A DNA stretch of 64,000 nt, from positions 34,197 through 98,196 of the forward strand of contig CAYTLW010000013.1 of assembly GCA_964438735.1 (NCBI GenBank), read 5' to 3'. Shown one piece after another: positions 47,419-56,302 of the stretch (position 1 is its first letter; the number at the start of each line of letters is the position of its first letter). The stretch comes from CAYTLW01 sp964438735. Lineage in GTDB: Bacteria > Myxococcota_A > UBA9042. The notes under the pieces were generated by a model that was not told the DNA's origin, searched no databases, and saw nothing but the letters and a program-made list of their open reading frames with translations. Position numbers and translations under genes: made by a program.

Positions 47419-48150
47419 ATGGCGGCGTACCAGAGGGTTCTGCTCAAGCTGAGCGGCGAGGCGTTGGCCGGCGACGAAGGCTTCGGCATCGACACCGCCA
47501 AGCTCGACCAGGTCGCCAGCGAGATCGTCACCGTCCAGGGCCTCGGCGTCGAGCAGGCCATCGTCATCGGCGGCGGCAACATCTTCCGCGGCATGGCCGG
47601 TGCATCCGCCGGTATGGATCGTTCCGCTGCCGATCACATGGGCATGCTGGCCACGGTCATGAACGCCCTGGCCCTGCAGGACGCGCTCGAGTCGCGCGGC
47701 TTGCAGACCCGCGTGATGTCCGCCATCAGCATGCGCCAGATCGCCGAGCCCTACATTCGACGTCGAGCGGTGCGCCACCTGGGCCTGGGTCGCGTGGTGA
47801 TCTTCGCTGCAGGCACCGGCAACCCCTACTTCACCACCGACACCGCCGCCGCACTTCGCGCCGCCGAGGTGGGCGCTGAGGCGTTGCTCAAGGCGACCAA
47901 GGTCGACGGCGTCTACGATGCCGACCCGATGAAGGTGCAAGGCGCCCGCCTGCTGCCACGGATCAGTCATCTCGAAGCGCTGCAGCGCCAGCTCAAGGTC
48001 ATGGACGCCACCGCCCTGTCTCTGTGCATGGACACGGCCATGCCGATCGTGGTCTTCAACCTGTCCGTGGCCGGCAATATCACCCGCGTTGTGCAAGGCG
48101 AGCGGGTGGGTACGGTTGTGCGGGCGGATGATGCGGCGGATGCCGGTTGA
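47419..48150 (+). CDS. pyrH: Uridylate kinase PyrH
   Basis: PyrH phosphorylates UMP to UDP and is usually a UTP-inhibited hexamer. The 243-residue amino-acid-kinase-fold protein has 'RVLLKLSGEAL', 'VIGGGNIFRG', 'ADHMGMLATVMNALALQD', 'GTGNPYFTTDTAAALRA' and 'KATKVDGVYDADP'. ATG 47419 is chosen because a G-rich ribosome site lies at about 47409-47416; ATG 47395 would add eight residues and has no ribosome site. It is third in the rpsB cluster. Confidence 0.97.
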   Translation: MAAYQRVLLKLSGEALAGDEGFGIDTAKLDQVASEIVTVQGLGVEQAIVIGGGNIFRGMAGASAGMDRSAADHMGMLATVMNALALQDALESRGLQTRVMSAISMRQIAEPYIRRRAVRHLGLGRVVIFAAGTGNPYFTTDTAAALRAAEVGAEALLKATKVDGVYDADPMKVQGARLLPRISHLEALQRQLKVMDATALSLCMDTAMPIVVFNLSVAGNITRVVQGERVGTVVRADDAADAG

Positions 48151-48208
48151 GTGTTGAGACGCAGGGGCGTATCTTCCCGGGCCACGGCCCCAGCGGGAGG
48201 AGAGCGCC

Positions 48209-48760
48209 ATGATCGATGAGATCCTCGCCAGCGCCCAAGAACACTTCGACAAAGCCATCTCGGCATTTCAGCGTGACTGCGCCAAGTTACGAACCGGGCG
48301 TGCCAATCCGGCGCTGCTCGAGGGCATCCGCGTGGAGTATTACGGCCAGACCGTGCCCCTGAACCAGGTGGCCTCGGTGACCGTGACCGACGCACGCCTG
48401 CTGACCATCAAGCCGTGGGAGAAGCCCATGGTGGCCGTGATCGAAAAGGCGATCCTGGCCAGCGACCTGGGCCTGACGCCCAACAATCGCGGCGAGTTGA
48501 TCCTGGTGCCGATCCCCGCCTTGACCGGCGAGCGACGTCGGCAGCTGTCCAAGGTGGTCCGCAAGGACGCCGAGAAGGCCAAGGTCTCGCTGCGCAACGG
48601 TCGGCGCGACGCGCTGGACATGGTCGAGATGCTGGACGACATCTCTGAAGACGAGGTCCATCGCACCAAGAAGAAGGTGCAGGACCTGCTCGACGTCGCC
48701 TCAAAGCGCGTCGATGGGGTGATGGCGGACAAGGAAAAAGAGATCCTCGAAGGGCCCTGA
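48209..48760 (+). CDS. frr: Ribosome recycling factor
   Basis: RRF splits post-termination ribosomes with EF-G. The 183-residue protein is normal length, with 'KLRTGRANPALLEGI', 'VEYYGQTVPLNQVASV', 'IKPWEKPMV', 'LGLTPNNRGELI' and 'PALTGERRRQLSKVV'. A strong GGGAGGAG site precedes the ATG. It ends the rpsB cluster; uppS, which often follows, is replaced by a convergent protease gene. Confidence 0.97.
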   Translation: MIDEILASAQEHFDKAISAFQRDCAKLRTGRANPALLEGIRVEYYGQTVPLNQVASVTVTDARLLTIKPWEKPMVAVIEKAILASDLGLTPNNRGELILVPIPALTGERRRQLSKVVRKDAEKAKVSLRNGRRDALDMVEMLDDISEDEVHRTKKKVQDLLDVASKRVDGVMADKEKEILEGP

Positions 48761-48810
48761 TCCACCTGAGACTTCGCCGGGCTTCCGAAACCGCTTCCGG
48801 GATCGACGCC

Positions 48811-49527
48811 TCAAGTTCGCGCCGCCTCCCGGCGTACCTCAGCCACCCACTCGGCCGTCCACTGGGCGACCGGCAGACCGCACGCCCGCAGGTGGGCGGC
48901 GTCGAAGCCGTGACCCCTTCGCATGGTTCGGCACAGGGCCGACAGCCGACGGCTGCCGAATCGCTCCATCCATGCCTGGAAGGCCAGCGTCGCCACGGCG
49001 TAGGCGGCCGCAGGGTCGCTGTCGATCAAGGCTGCGTCAGCATCTGGCAGCGCGTCGAGCGACGGGTGATCAGCCAGGCGGCGCCGATCGCCCGGGCGCG
49101 GCGGCCCTTCGGCGACGACCGTGGCCATGCCCTCGCGAAACCAGGTCGGTAGCCGCACCTGTCGATCGCTGTCCGGCGGAGCACAGCGCTGGAACATCAG
49201 CACGTGCGCCAGTTCGTGAACCAACGTGCGCTCCAGCTCCAGCGGCGACGGGCTGCGCCCCCACTGCGCCGGCGCCAGGAGCACCAGGCGATCCAGTCCG
49301 GCGACGGCGCGCAACAATCCCTCGGTGGGGCAGGGCGAAGCGGCGATCAGGGCTGCGCGATCACGCACGGTGAGCAGGGCAACCGGGCGGCGAAAGCGAC
49401 CCCAATCCGATAGCGTGGCGGCGATGCCGTCCAGCTCGCGCCGGCATAGTTGTCGGACCTGCTCGTCGAGGTCGCCGTCCAGATGGAGTACGAGTCCGGC
49501 CGCTGGCGCCCGGAGGGTGTCGGTCAA
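48811..49527 (-). CDS. Peptidase-MA-like metalloprotease
   Basis: This 238-residue protein has a gluzincin zinc site: H104-E105-x2-H108 in 'TLVHELAHVLMF' and a downstream Glu ligand, probably E132, in 'WFREGMATVVAE'. This is the peptidase MA-like arrangement found in many small bacterial proteases. There is no signal peptide, so it may act in the cytoplasm, or be exported with help from the coupled lipoprotein. Its TTG start overlaps the stop of the small lipoprotein gene (TTGA), showing translational coupling. It converges with frr across 50 bases. Substrates are unknown. Confidence 0.8.
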   Translation of the reverse strand: MTDTLRAPAAGLVLHLDGDLDEQVRQLCRRELDGIAATLSDWGRFRRPVALLTVRDRAALIAASPCPTEGLLRAVAGLDRLVLLAPAQWGRSPSPLELERTLVHELAHVLMFQRCAPPDSDRQVRLPTWFREGMATVVAEGPPRPGDRRRLADHPSLDALPDADAALIDSDPAAAYAVATLAFQAWMERFGSRRLSALCRTMRRGHGFDAAHLRACGLPVAQWTAEWVAEVRREAART

Positions 49528-49748
49528 CCGGCGCCCCCGGCATCCTGTTGGATCACAACCAGTGGCGGCGGCGCGCCATACATATGTGGCGTCGCCTTGG
49601 TCGCGGCGTTCTTGGAGGCTGGCGGATTCAGCGCGTCGGGCTCTTGCTTGTCGAGCTGGAAGTCGCCCGGGAAACAGCCCGCAGACAGCAACATGGCGAG
49701 CGCGGTCAACACGCCCAGGAGTAGCCTTCGCAGGGGTCGATCAGCCAT
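49524..49748 (-). CDS. Small lipoprotein
   Basis: This 74-residue lipoprotein starts at ATG 49748, with GAGG eight bases upstream. The signal peptide ends 'LLSAGC', making Cys25 the lipid anchor; the 50-residue mature part is Pro/Ala-rich with no recognisable domain. It is translationally coupled to the metalloprotease gene, suggesting that the two work together at the envelope. Confidence 0.72.
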   Translation of the reverse strand: MADRPLRRLLLGVLTALAMLLSAGCFPGDFQLDKQEPDALNPPASKNAATKATPHMYGAPPPLVVIQQDAGGAG

Positions 49749-49869
49749 GGCTCGGACCTCATTGGCGCGTTCAACGCGCGACCCTGCCATGGTATCATCT
49801 CGCCTCCCTCAGGCAAGAAAGCGCGCCCTGTATGGCCGCGTGAGCGCCTGCGACCATCTGGAAACCGTC

Positions 49870-50904
49870 TTGTCGAATACCACTCCCTCCCTGCCCCGCG
49901 TGGGACTGACCCTGGGCGATCCGGCCGGCATCGGGCCAGAAGTCATGATCGCCGCCCTGGCCGGGACCTGGGCCACCAGGCGGGCACGGATTCATCTCTT
50001 CCTGACGCCCGCGCTCGTCGACCTCACCCGCGATCTGCTCGACCAGGCAGGCCTCACAGAGGCGGTCGATGCCGGCCAGTCGGGCGTTCAGTTTGAGCGC
50101 GTCTCCCTGCCTCCGGCCTCGGATCGGGCACCAGAACCGGGCGTCGCCACCGAGGAAGGCCGCACGCAAGCCTTCAGCACCCTGGCGGCCATGGCCGACC
50201 GCGCGCTGGAGGGGCGGCTCGAGGCCATGGTCACGGGCCCGGTCACCAAGTCGATCTTCGACCACCTCTCGCCACGGCCCCAGGGCCAGACGGAGTTCCT
50301 GGCCGGACGCCTGGACGCCGCGCGCTTCGCCATGATGCTGGCCGGTCCACGCCTGCGGGTCGTGCCGGTGACCACCCACGTGCCCCTGTGGCAGGTGCCG
50401 GAGTTGTTGACGCAGGAGGTCATCGTAGGGGCGAGCAGGGCGGTGGTTGGCGATCTGCAGCGATGGTTCGGCATCGAGCGGCCGCGCCTGGCCGTCTGCG
50501 GACTCAATCCCCACGCCGGCGAAGGCGGTCGTACGGGCGACGAGGAGGCCACAATCATCGCTCCGGCGGTGACAAAGTTGCGCGCCGCCGGGATCGCCGC
50601 CGAAGGTCCGCTGCCGTCGGATGCCCTCTTCTACCAGGCGCTGCAGGGCCGCTGGGATGCGGTCATCTGCATGTTCCACGACCAGGCCCTGGGGCCCCTC
50701 AAGACCGCCCACTTCGGCGACGCTTTCAACATGACCTGTGGCCTGCCAGTGCCGCGTCTGTCGCCCGATCACGGCACCGCCTTCGCGCTCGCCGGCCGGG
50801 GCGCGGCAGACTCCGGTAGCGCCGTGGCGGCCATGGAGCGCGCGCTGCAGATCGCCGAATTGCGCATCAAGACGTCGGCCGGCGGAGAGCACGCATATGT
50901 CTGA
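49870..50904 (+). CDS. pdxA: 4-hydroxythreonine-4-phosphate dehydrogenase PdxA
   Basis: PdxA oxidises 4-phosphohydroxy-L-threonine for pyridoxal phosphate synthesis, supplying PdxJ. The 344-residue protein has 'GLTLGDPAGIGPEV' at its N-terminus, 'VTGPVTKSIF', 'QTEFLAG', the metal-binding histidines in 'VTTHVPLW', 'GLNPHAGEGG' and 'MFHDQALGPLKT', and the ending 'GLPVPRLSPDHGTAFALAG'. TTG 49870 gives a natural N-terminus; GTG 49840 is possible and adds ten residues. Neither has a clear ribosome site. The stop overlaps the start of the next gene. Confidence 0.95.
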   Translation: MSNTTPSLPRVGLTLGDPAGIGPEVMIAALAGTWATRRARIHLFLTPALVDLTRDLLDQAGLTEAVDAGQSGVQFERVSLPPASDRAPEPGVATEEGRTQAFSTLAAMADRALEGRLEAMVTGPVTKSIFDHLSPRPQGQTEFLAGRLDAARFAMMLAGPRLRVVPVTTHVPLWQVPELLTQEVIVGASRAVVGDLQRWFGIERPRLAVCGLNPHAGEGGRTGDEEATIIAPAVTKLRAAGIAAEGPLPSDALFYQALQGRWDAVICMFHDQALGPLKTAHFGDAFNMTCGLPVPRLSPDHGTAFALAGRGAADSGSAVAAMERALQIAELRIKTSAGGEHAYV

Positions 50905-52201
50905 TAGCCGCCCCATGTCGCGTCGCGCCGGAACCGCCACCCTGGCGATCGTGCTCACCGCCCTGGTCTGCAGCACGTGGAGCTGCAATCGATCCAAGCG
51001 CCGCCACGCCGAGACTCCAGCGCCGGCTTCGACCGCGGCGCCAGCTGCCGAATCCGCAGCGGCTGTGCCAGCTCCGGCCGCGGTCACGACCGCGAATGCC
51101 GGCAGCACCGCGCTGCGTGGCGTCGCCGCACGCATCGATCGCGACCATTCGGTGGAATCGCCGCGAAGCACCTCGGCCGTACGGCTCACCTGGCCACCGA
51201 AGGGCAAGCGCCCATCGCCCGTCATCTACCTGGGTCGCAGCCACCTGGAAGTCGGCCCGCGGCGCCTGCTGGCCTTGCGATGTGATCGCGACGGCCGGCC
51301 CTGCCACGCCGGCGAGCTTCGCGGTCCGGTCGGCAGGCAACGGCTCAACATCCCCACCGACGATCTGACCCCGCCCAAGCGCGGCCTGACCGCGGGCCAT
51401 GGCACGATCCCGGCCCTGGCCGCTGCGGCATCCGGCTGGCGGGACAGGGAGGCGTTGCTGTTGGCCGACCGCCGGGTCGCCTGGCTGGCTGTGCACCAGG
51501 CCATGCGCACGCTGGACATGGCCGGCGTGCAGACACGCCTGGCTGCGGTGGATGTAGACGGCGCGGTGGTGGATCTGGCCCAGGAAGGTCCGACCGAAGG
51601 CCAGCGGGCCTGGGGCGACCGGCAGGCAGCGAGGGGTGCCGCTGGCGGCAAGGACATCCCTGCAGACCTGCGCTCGGTCGAGGTCCAGGTCGACGGTCGG
51701 GGGGCCTGGATGCTGCTCGTGGGCGAGACCGGGTCGCCGAAACGAATCCGCGTCGACGCCGACCGGCCGAGTTCCTTGAGTCAGCACGCTCGCCGTATTC
51801 TGAGCGCCCATCCCGGCCTCTTCGGCGTATCTGTCATCGTCGACGACGACGCGCCCTGGAGCCTGGTGGTGGCCGTGATCGACGCCCTGCGCGATGACTG
51901 CACGAGCCGACCGGGGCGTGGCAGATGCAAAGATCCCGTGCGCCTCTTCGCCCGCGTCGAACTCAGCTGGACCGGGGATTGGCTCGCGCCGCCCACCGCC
52001 GCTGAATCCGCGCCTTCGCAAGGCGATCCAGCGGCGGCTGCAGGCGGGGCGGTCCCCGCTCCTCGACCGCTCATCCCCGCTCCGTCGCGGCGAGGTCTGC
52101 CGCCGGCCCGCATCGCGCCGCCCGTGCCGCTGGACAAGCCTGGTCGACTCGGCGCCCCGGTCCCCGGCAGCGGCGCCCGGATACCCGGCGTGGCGCATTG
52201 A
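50897..52201 (+). CDS. Secreted Pro/Ala-rich protein with possible ExbD-like fold
   Basis: The 434-residue protein starts at ATG 50897, inside the end of pdxA, with GGAG nine bases upstream. A signal segment (about 8-30) ends 'STWSC', a weak lipobox. An Ala/Pro-rich linker and a beta-rich region follow. Residues about 285-345, 'RILSAHPGLFGVSVIVDD' and then 'PWSLVVAVIDALRDD', resemble the periplasmic domain of ExbD/TolR. That domain normally follows a membrane helix and partners with ExbB; no ExbB is encoded nearby. The C-terminus is a long Pro-rich basic tail. Function unknown. Confidence 0.65.
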   Translation: MSDSRPMSRRAGTATLAIVLTALVCSTWSCNRSKRRHAETPAPASTAAPAAESAAAVPAPAAVTTANAGSTALRGVAARIDRDHSVESPRSTSAVRLTWPPKGKRPSPVIYLGRSHLEVGPRRLLALRCDRDGRPCHAGELRGPVGRQRLNIPTDDLTPPKRGLTAGHGTIPALAAAASGWRDREALLLADRRVAWLAVHQAMRTLDMAGVQTRLAAVDVDGAVVDLAQEGPTEGQRAWGDRQAARGAAGGKDIPADLRSVEVQVDGRGAWMLLVGETGSPKRIRVDADRPSSLSQHARRILSAHPGLFGVSVIVDDDAPWSLVVAVIDALRDDCTSRPGRGRCKDPVRLFARVELSWTGDWLAPPTAAESAPSQGDPAAAAGGAVPAPRPLIPAPSRRGLPPARIAPPVPLDKPGRLGAPVPGSGARIPGVAH

Positions 52202-52297
52202 GCCGCCGACCCGTACACAATGCCCGTGGCGGCCTGTCGTGGGTCGGGGATGGACAGGGAATGCACGGTCTGCTGCACTTTCCGGGCGAGGGTGTGC

Positions 52298-53382
52298 ATG
52301 GCTGATTTCGACTGGTTGGATGTAGAGCGCTTCCCGGGTCGCCGGCACCTGGCGTCGTTGGCGCGCAACCATCGACCGGAGCGAGGCTCAGCCCGGCCGG
52401 TGGACGCCCTGGACTTCAGTCTGCGTCAGCGCTGGGCGGACCATCTCGGGGTGGCCGCAGACGATCTGCTGCTCTGCGCCTCGGCCAGTGATGCCTGGCG
52501 CCTGCTCTGCGCTGCCGCACTGCTTCCGGGCGACGTCGCCCTGCTCGCGCAACCATGCGCCACCGCCCTGCCGGCAGCCGTGCTGGCCACCGGCGCGGCC
52601 TGGCTCGACCTGTCTCGCGATGGCGCCCGCCCCCAACACCCCCCGGGCCACGGACGCCCCCCCCCCCAGCACCCCCCGGCCCAAGCCCACGCCCCAAAGC
52701 CCCNNNNNNNNNNGTTGGGGGTGGCGGGCGGGGGGGGGGGTGGTTCGTCGGGGGGGGGGGGGGCGCGGCCCCCCGCGACCCCGGGGCCATGGAACGCGCC
52801 CGCCAGATGCACCCCCGGTCCATCGCCCTGGCCGAATCGCCCAACCTCTTTGGCGGGGATGACGCCGTCATCCTGTCTCGAGAGCCGGGCCCGCGCGCCC
52901 TGTTCGTCGACGCGCGACACGCCGCCTCCCTGGCTGGTGAAGGTGCCGTCGTCGCGGCGGCGGATGCCACGGTCATCTGTCTGCGCGATCCCGATGAGCC
53001 GGCGTCCGCTGCCCTACATGGCATCGTCTGTCGCCGGGATGGCGCGATGTTGCGCGCCACTCAGGGCTCTGACCCGTTGCCCATCGAACTGCTCGAGCAC
53101 GGTCTGGCGCACCTGGCCAGGGGGAGCGCCGGCGCCGACGCCGGTCGACGCTGGCAACAGGTCCTGGCCGCGCGGCGTGTGCGCCTTCTGGAGGCCGTCG
53201 GCGAACATCCGGGCGCGGTGGTCTTCGACGCGGCGGGTACTCGCGCTGCCATCGGCTGCCGTGCTGGCGATGGCGCCGACCTGGTCGGCCACTTGATGCC
53301 GCTGGGGTTGTCGGTGCAGGCCGGCAACGCGCACCCGATGCGCAACCTGGTGATCTGCGACCTGGCGGCTTCGGCCCCCTGA
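52298..53382 (+). CDS. Aminotransferase-fold-like protein, interrupted by assembly gap
   Basis: The 5' part (52298 to about 52630) and the 3' part (about 52790-53382) are in different frames on either side of 10 Ns and are taken as one gene. The N-terminal part reads 'LGVAADDLLLCASASDAWRLL' region, then 'LLPGDVALLAQP', like the small-domain/cofactor-entry part of fold-type I PLP enzymes. The C-terminal part reads 'ALAESPNLFGG' and 'RALFVDARHAA', also in that style. The lysine motif that binds PLP is not seen; the matching place reads 'CRRDGAMLRATQG'. So it may be inactive, or not an aminotransferase. Sequence between about 52630 and 52790 is unreliable. ATG 52298 follows a GAGGG site. Confidence 0.55.
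52704..52713. other. Assembly gap (10 N)
   Basis: Ten Ns mark a scaffold join of unknown length. The left flank (about 52635-52703) is almost all C and the right flank (about 52714-52775) almost all G, including runs of ten or more. This is typical of low-quality read ends, not genuine coding sequence. Confidence 0.95.
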
Positions 53383-53397
53383 TCGAGGGCGGCGAGT

Positions 53398-54927
53398 TCA
53401 GCTCCGACCGCCGCGCTCCTGCACCAGCTGCAACTCCGCGCTGCCGGTGGCCATGCCGGGCGCGGTCACGACCTCGACCCGCACGCCCGAGGCGCTGGCG
53501 AGATCGCTGATGACTCCCGCCAGCTGCCCGTTGAGGATCGCGGCCACCCGGGCGGGCACCTGGACCCGGAAGACCATGCCCTCGAGATCGGTCGCCCGCA
53601 GCGCCTTGCGCAGCCGCTCTACGGTCTCGATGGCCAGGTCCGACGCCGAGCGCACATAACCCTGGCCCTTGCACGTGGGGCAGTCCTCGGTCAGGCGCTC
53701 GTAGACGCTCTCGCGCACCCGCTTGCGGGTCAGCTCGATGATACCGAAGGGGCTCAGCCGGCCCATGCGCACCCGCGTCCGCTCGATGCTGAGTTCGATC
53801 TCGAACACCGCCGCCAGCATCCGCCGATCTTCGATACGCGGCATGTCGACGAAGTCCACCGCGATCAAGCCACCGATATTGCGCAGCCGCAGCTGCATGG
53901 CGATCTCTCTGGCCGCCTCCAGGTTGAGCAGGAGCAGCGCGTCGTCCAGCCGGCCGCGCGCGACCTGACGGCTGGAGTTGACGTCGATGACGGTCATGCC
54001 CTCGGTGCGTTGGAAGACCAGCTGGCCGCCGCTTTTGAGGGCGACGTTGGGCGAGATGGCCTCCTTCACCCAGCGATCGAGTCCGTGGGTGCTGAACAAG
54101 GAGTTCGGGCCGTCGTGCAGTCGGACCTGCGGCCGAACGCCCGGATGGAAGCGCTCGATGAAGGTCTCGACCCGACTCAACTCCTCGTTGTCATCGATCC
54201 AGACGGTCTCGGTCTGCGGACCCACCAGGTCGCGCACCGAGCGCAGCACCAGGTCCAGGTCGGCGAACAGGAAGCTGGGCGCGCTGGCGTGGTCAAAACG
54301 GGTGCGAATGTCCTTCCACTGTTCGCGCAGGATTCGGAGGTCGTCGGCGAGTTCTTCCCGGGTCGCGCCTTCGCCGACGGTGCGTACGATGGCCCCGGTG
54401 CCGGGCGACAGGAAGTCGGCGATGGCCTCGTGCAGTCGTCGGCGCTCGGCCGGATCGGCGATCATGCGCGACACGCCGATATGCGCCTGCTGGGGCAGGA
54501 AGACCAGGTTGCGGCCCGGCAGCCCGACCAGCATGGTCACCCGAGGTCCCTTCTTGGCCACCGGCTCGCGCACCACCTGGACCATCACCTCGGCGCCGGC
54601 TTGCAGCAGGGCGCCGATGGGTTTTCGGGTATTGCGGCTGGGCGGCGCACCCTTGACGGCTTCTTCATCACCGGCGTGTCGATGGCCGATGGTCTGGCCG
54701 GGCACCAGCACGTCCGAGGCGGGCAGCAGCGCGTCGCGTTCGTGTCCGATATCGACGAACGCCGCGTCCATGGTCGGCACGACGCGATCGACGCGAGCCC
54801 GGTAGATGTTGCCCGAGAGCGATCGACCGGAGGTGCGCTCCACTTCCAAGTCCAACACACGGCCATCGGCGACCAGCGCGGCGCGGGTCTCCCAGGGCGT
54901 ATGCTGGATGAACAGGGAGTCGGCCAC
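53398..54927 (-). CDS. rng: Ribonuclease G/E-family protein
   Basis: This 509-residue endoribonuclease matures 16S rRNA and degrades mRNA. It begins with 'NIYRARVDRVVPTMDAAFVD', the S1-domain start, followed by the 5'-sensor and RNase H-like region. The catalytic acids are in 'MTVIDVNSS' and 'IAVDFVDM', and the zinc-link is C-P-T-C. Size and lack of a long C-terminal scaffold fit RNase G, not E. The start is GTG 54927. An insertion near residues 80-110 with 'GAPPSRNTRKPI' sits in the S1 domain. It ends the minus-strand group that includes ftsK. Confidence 0.95.
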   Translation of the reverse strand: MADSLFIQHTPWETRAALVADGRVLDLEVERTSGRSLSGNIYRARVDRVVPTMDAAFVDIGHERDALLPASDVLVPGQTIGHRHAGDEEAVKGAPPSRNTRKPIGALLQAGAEVMVQVVREPVAKKGPRVTMLVGLPGRNLVFLPQQAHIGVSRMIADPAERRRLHEAIADFLSPGTGAIVRTVGEGATREELADDLRILREQWKDIRTRFDHASAPSFLFADLDLVLRSVRDLVGPQTETVWIDDNEELSRVETFIERFHPGVRPQVRLHDGPNSLFSTHGLDRWVKEAISPNVALKSGGQLVFQRTEGMTVIDVNSSRQVARGRLDDALLLLNLEAAREIAMQLRLRNIGGLIAVDFVDMPRIEDRRMLAAVFEIELSIERTRVRMGRLSPFGIIELTRKRVRESVYERLTEDCPTCKGQGYVRSASDLAIETVERLRKALRATDLEGMVFRVQVPARVAAILNGQLAGVISDLASASGVRVEVVTAPGMATGSAELQLVQERGGRS

Positions 54928-54971
54928 CGTTGCCGTCCGTCGCCAGGGGCTTGATCTACACAGCGGCCCGG

Positions 54972-56183
54972 CTACTTGCGAATGATGCTGAACTTGCCGT
55001 CGACCAGGTACCAGACCTTGCTCTTGTCCAGCGCGTCCTTCATCTCACCGGTGAAGGTGCCGATGACGCGTCCGTCGGTATCCTCGAACTTGGTCACCTT
55101 GATCGAGTAGTCACTCGACTGGAAGCGCCACTGCAGGTTGCCGGGCAGCTCCGAGCCGTCATTGGCCAGGATGGCCGACTTCTCCGCCTCGCCACCCAAT
55201 GCCGAGAAGGTACCGGTCTGGAACTCCTCGACCGGCGCGATCTGGATCTCGATCTTGTCCAGGTTCATGTCGCCGGTGATCTGCAGCATGGACTCGTTGC
55301 CCAGGTAGGTGGCGCCCATGATCTCGTACTCGATCGGCACCGCATCTGGTGGCGGCGTGGCGGTCTCACTGAGGATCACCGACAGCGAGCTGTCCTCGTC
55401 GAACTTCACGTCCTTGGTGCCGATGTCCTGGAACGACGGCAGGCCCACGTCCTTCTGCGTGACCGTGGTGTCCTCGGGCTTGCCCGCGTCGGTCGGTCCG
55501 GCGTCGGCGCCGCCACTGGGGTCGACCCCCTTGACCTCGCGATGGCACACCCCGTCGTAGCAGAGCTCGCCGGGGGCGCACTTGGTATCCTTCCAGCTGT
55601 CGCCGCCGACGCTGCAGGTGGACGCTGTATCCTTGCTCGCGCACTGCACGGAGGTCGGCGTGCACATGCGATCGGAGCAGGCCAGCTTGCCGACGTCGCA
55701 GTATTGCTGCGGGCCGCACTTGCTGGCCTTCCAGCCACCGCCATCGCACTCCAACAATGTGCCCCAACCGCAGCGCTTGTCGCCCTTATTGCAGTCCTTG
55801 GGCAGGCACTCGCCGGCCTGGCAGAGCTCGCTACCGGAGCAGGTCTGGGCCGCATAGGCCTCCTCGGTGCCCGCCGCCTCGCACTGCATCACCTTGTCAC
55901 CGGAGCAGGTGCGGGCGCCCTTGCCGCCGGCGCAGATGACGGCCTTGCAGCTGGGGTTGGCGCCGTCGACGCAGGACTTCGACTCGCCGCAGAAGGTCAA
56001 CTTGTAGGCCTTGCCCTCGTCCACGCACTCGGCGAGGTAGTTGCCGGCGCAGGTGACCGTACCCACGGTGCAGAAGCTCTCGACCGCTCCGGGCGGTTTC
56101 TGCGGCTCGGCACCGCAGGTGCAGAGCATCAGGGAGAGTCCACTCAGACAGGCGAACAGGACGATGCGGGATCGGCAGAGCAT
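54972..56183 (-). CDS. Cys-rich lipoprotein
   Basis: The 403-residue product has a signal peptide ending L-C-T-C (Cys23), and GGAGG precedes the ATG. Residues 35-215 contain about thirty cysteines in repeating 'C.G...C..G.W....C' units, such as 'SGSELCQAGECLPKDC'. These are akin to the cysteine-rich units in the other large lipoproteins here but lack the CDG-D-CDG repeat. A low-complexity Asp/Pro linker (about 225-280) follows, then a C-terminal beta-rich domain (about 285-403). No family is recognised. It sits 44 bases before rng, same direction. Confidence 0.8.
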   Translation of the reverse strand: MLCRSRIVLFACLSGLSLMLCTCGAEPQKPPGAVESFCTVGTVTCAGNYLAECVDEGKAYKLTFCGESKSCVDGANPSCKAVICAGGKGARTCSGDKVMQCEAAGTEEAYAAQTCSGSELCQAGECLPKDCNKGDKRCGWGTLLECDGGGWKASKCGPQQYCDVGKLACSDRMCTPTSVQCASKDTASTCSVGGDSWKDTKCAPGELCYDGVCHREVKGVDPSGGADAGPTDAGKPEDTTVTQKDVGLPSFQDIGTKDVKFDEDSSLSVILSETATPPPDAVPIEYEIMGATYLGNESMLQITGDMNLDKIEIQIAPVEEFQTGTFSALGGEAEKSAILANDGSELPGNLQWRFQSSDYSIKVTKFEDTDGRVIGTFTGEMKDALDKSKVWYLVDGKFSIIRK

Positions 56184-56302
56184 GGGACCTCCAACGATGC
56201 GGCCAGAAAAAGGCTGCCTGCCCCACTACATACCAGATCCGCGCGATTGTGCATCTCGCGAGGCCTGGCCGCGCTCCGATCGGAAGTGCTGAAGGAGGGC
56301 GC

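Noticed and set aside
53061..53674. Minus-strand ORFs opposite the gapped gene
   Set aside because: They are Arg/Ala-rich shadows and cross the start of rng.
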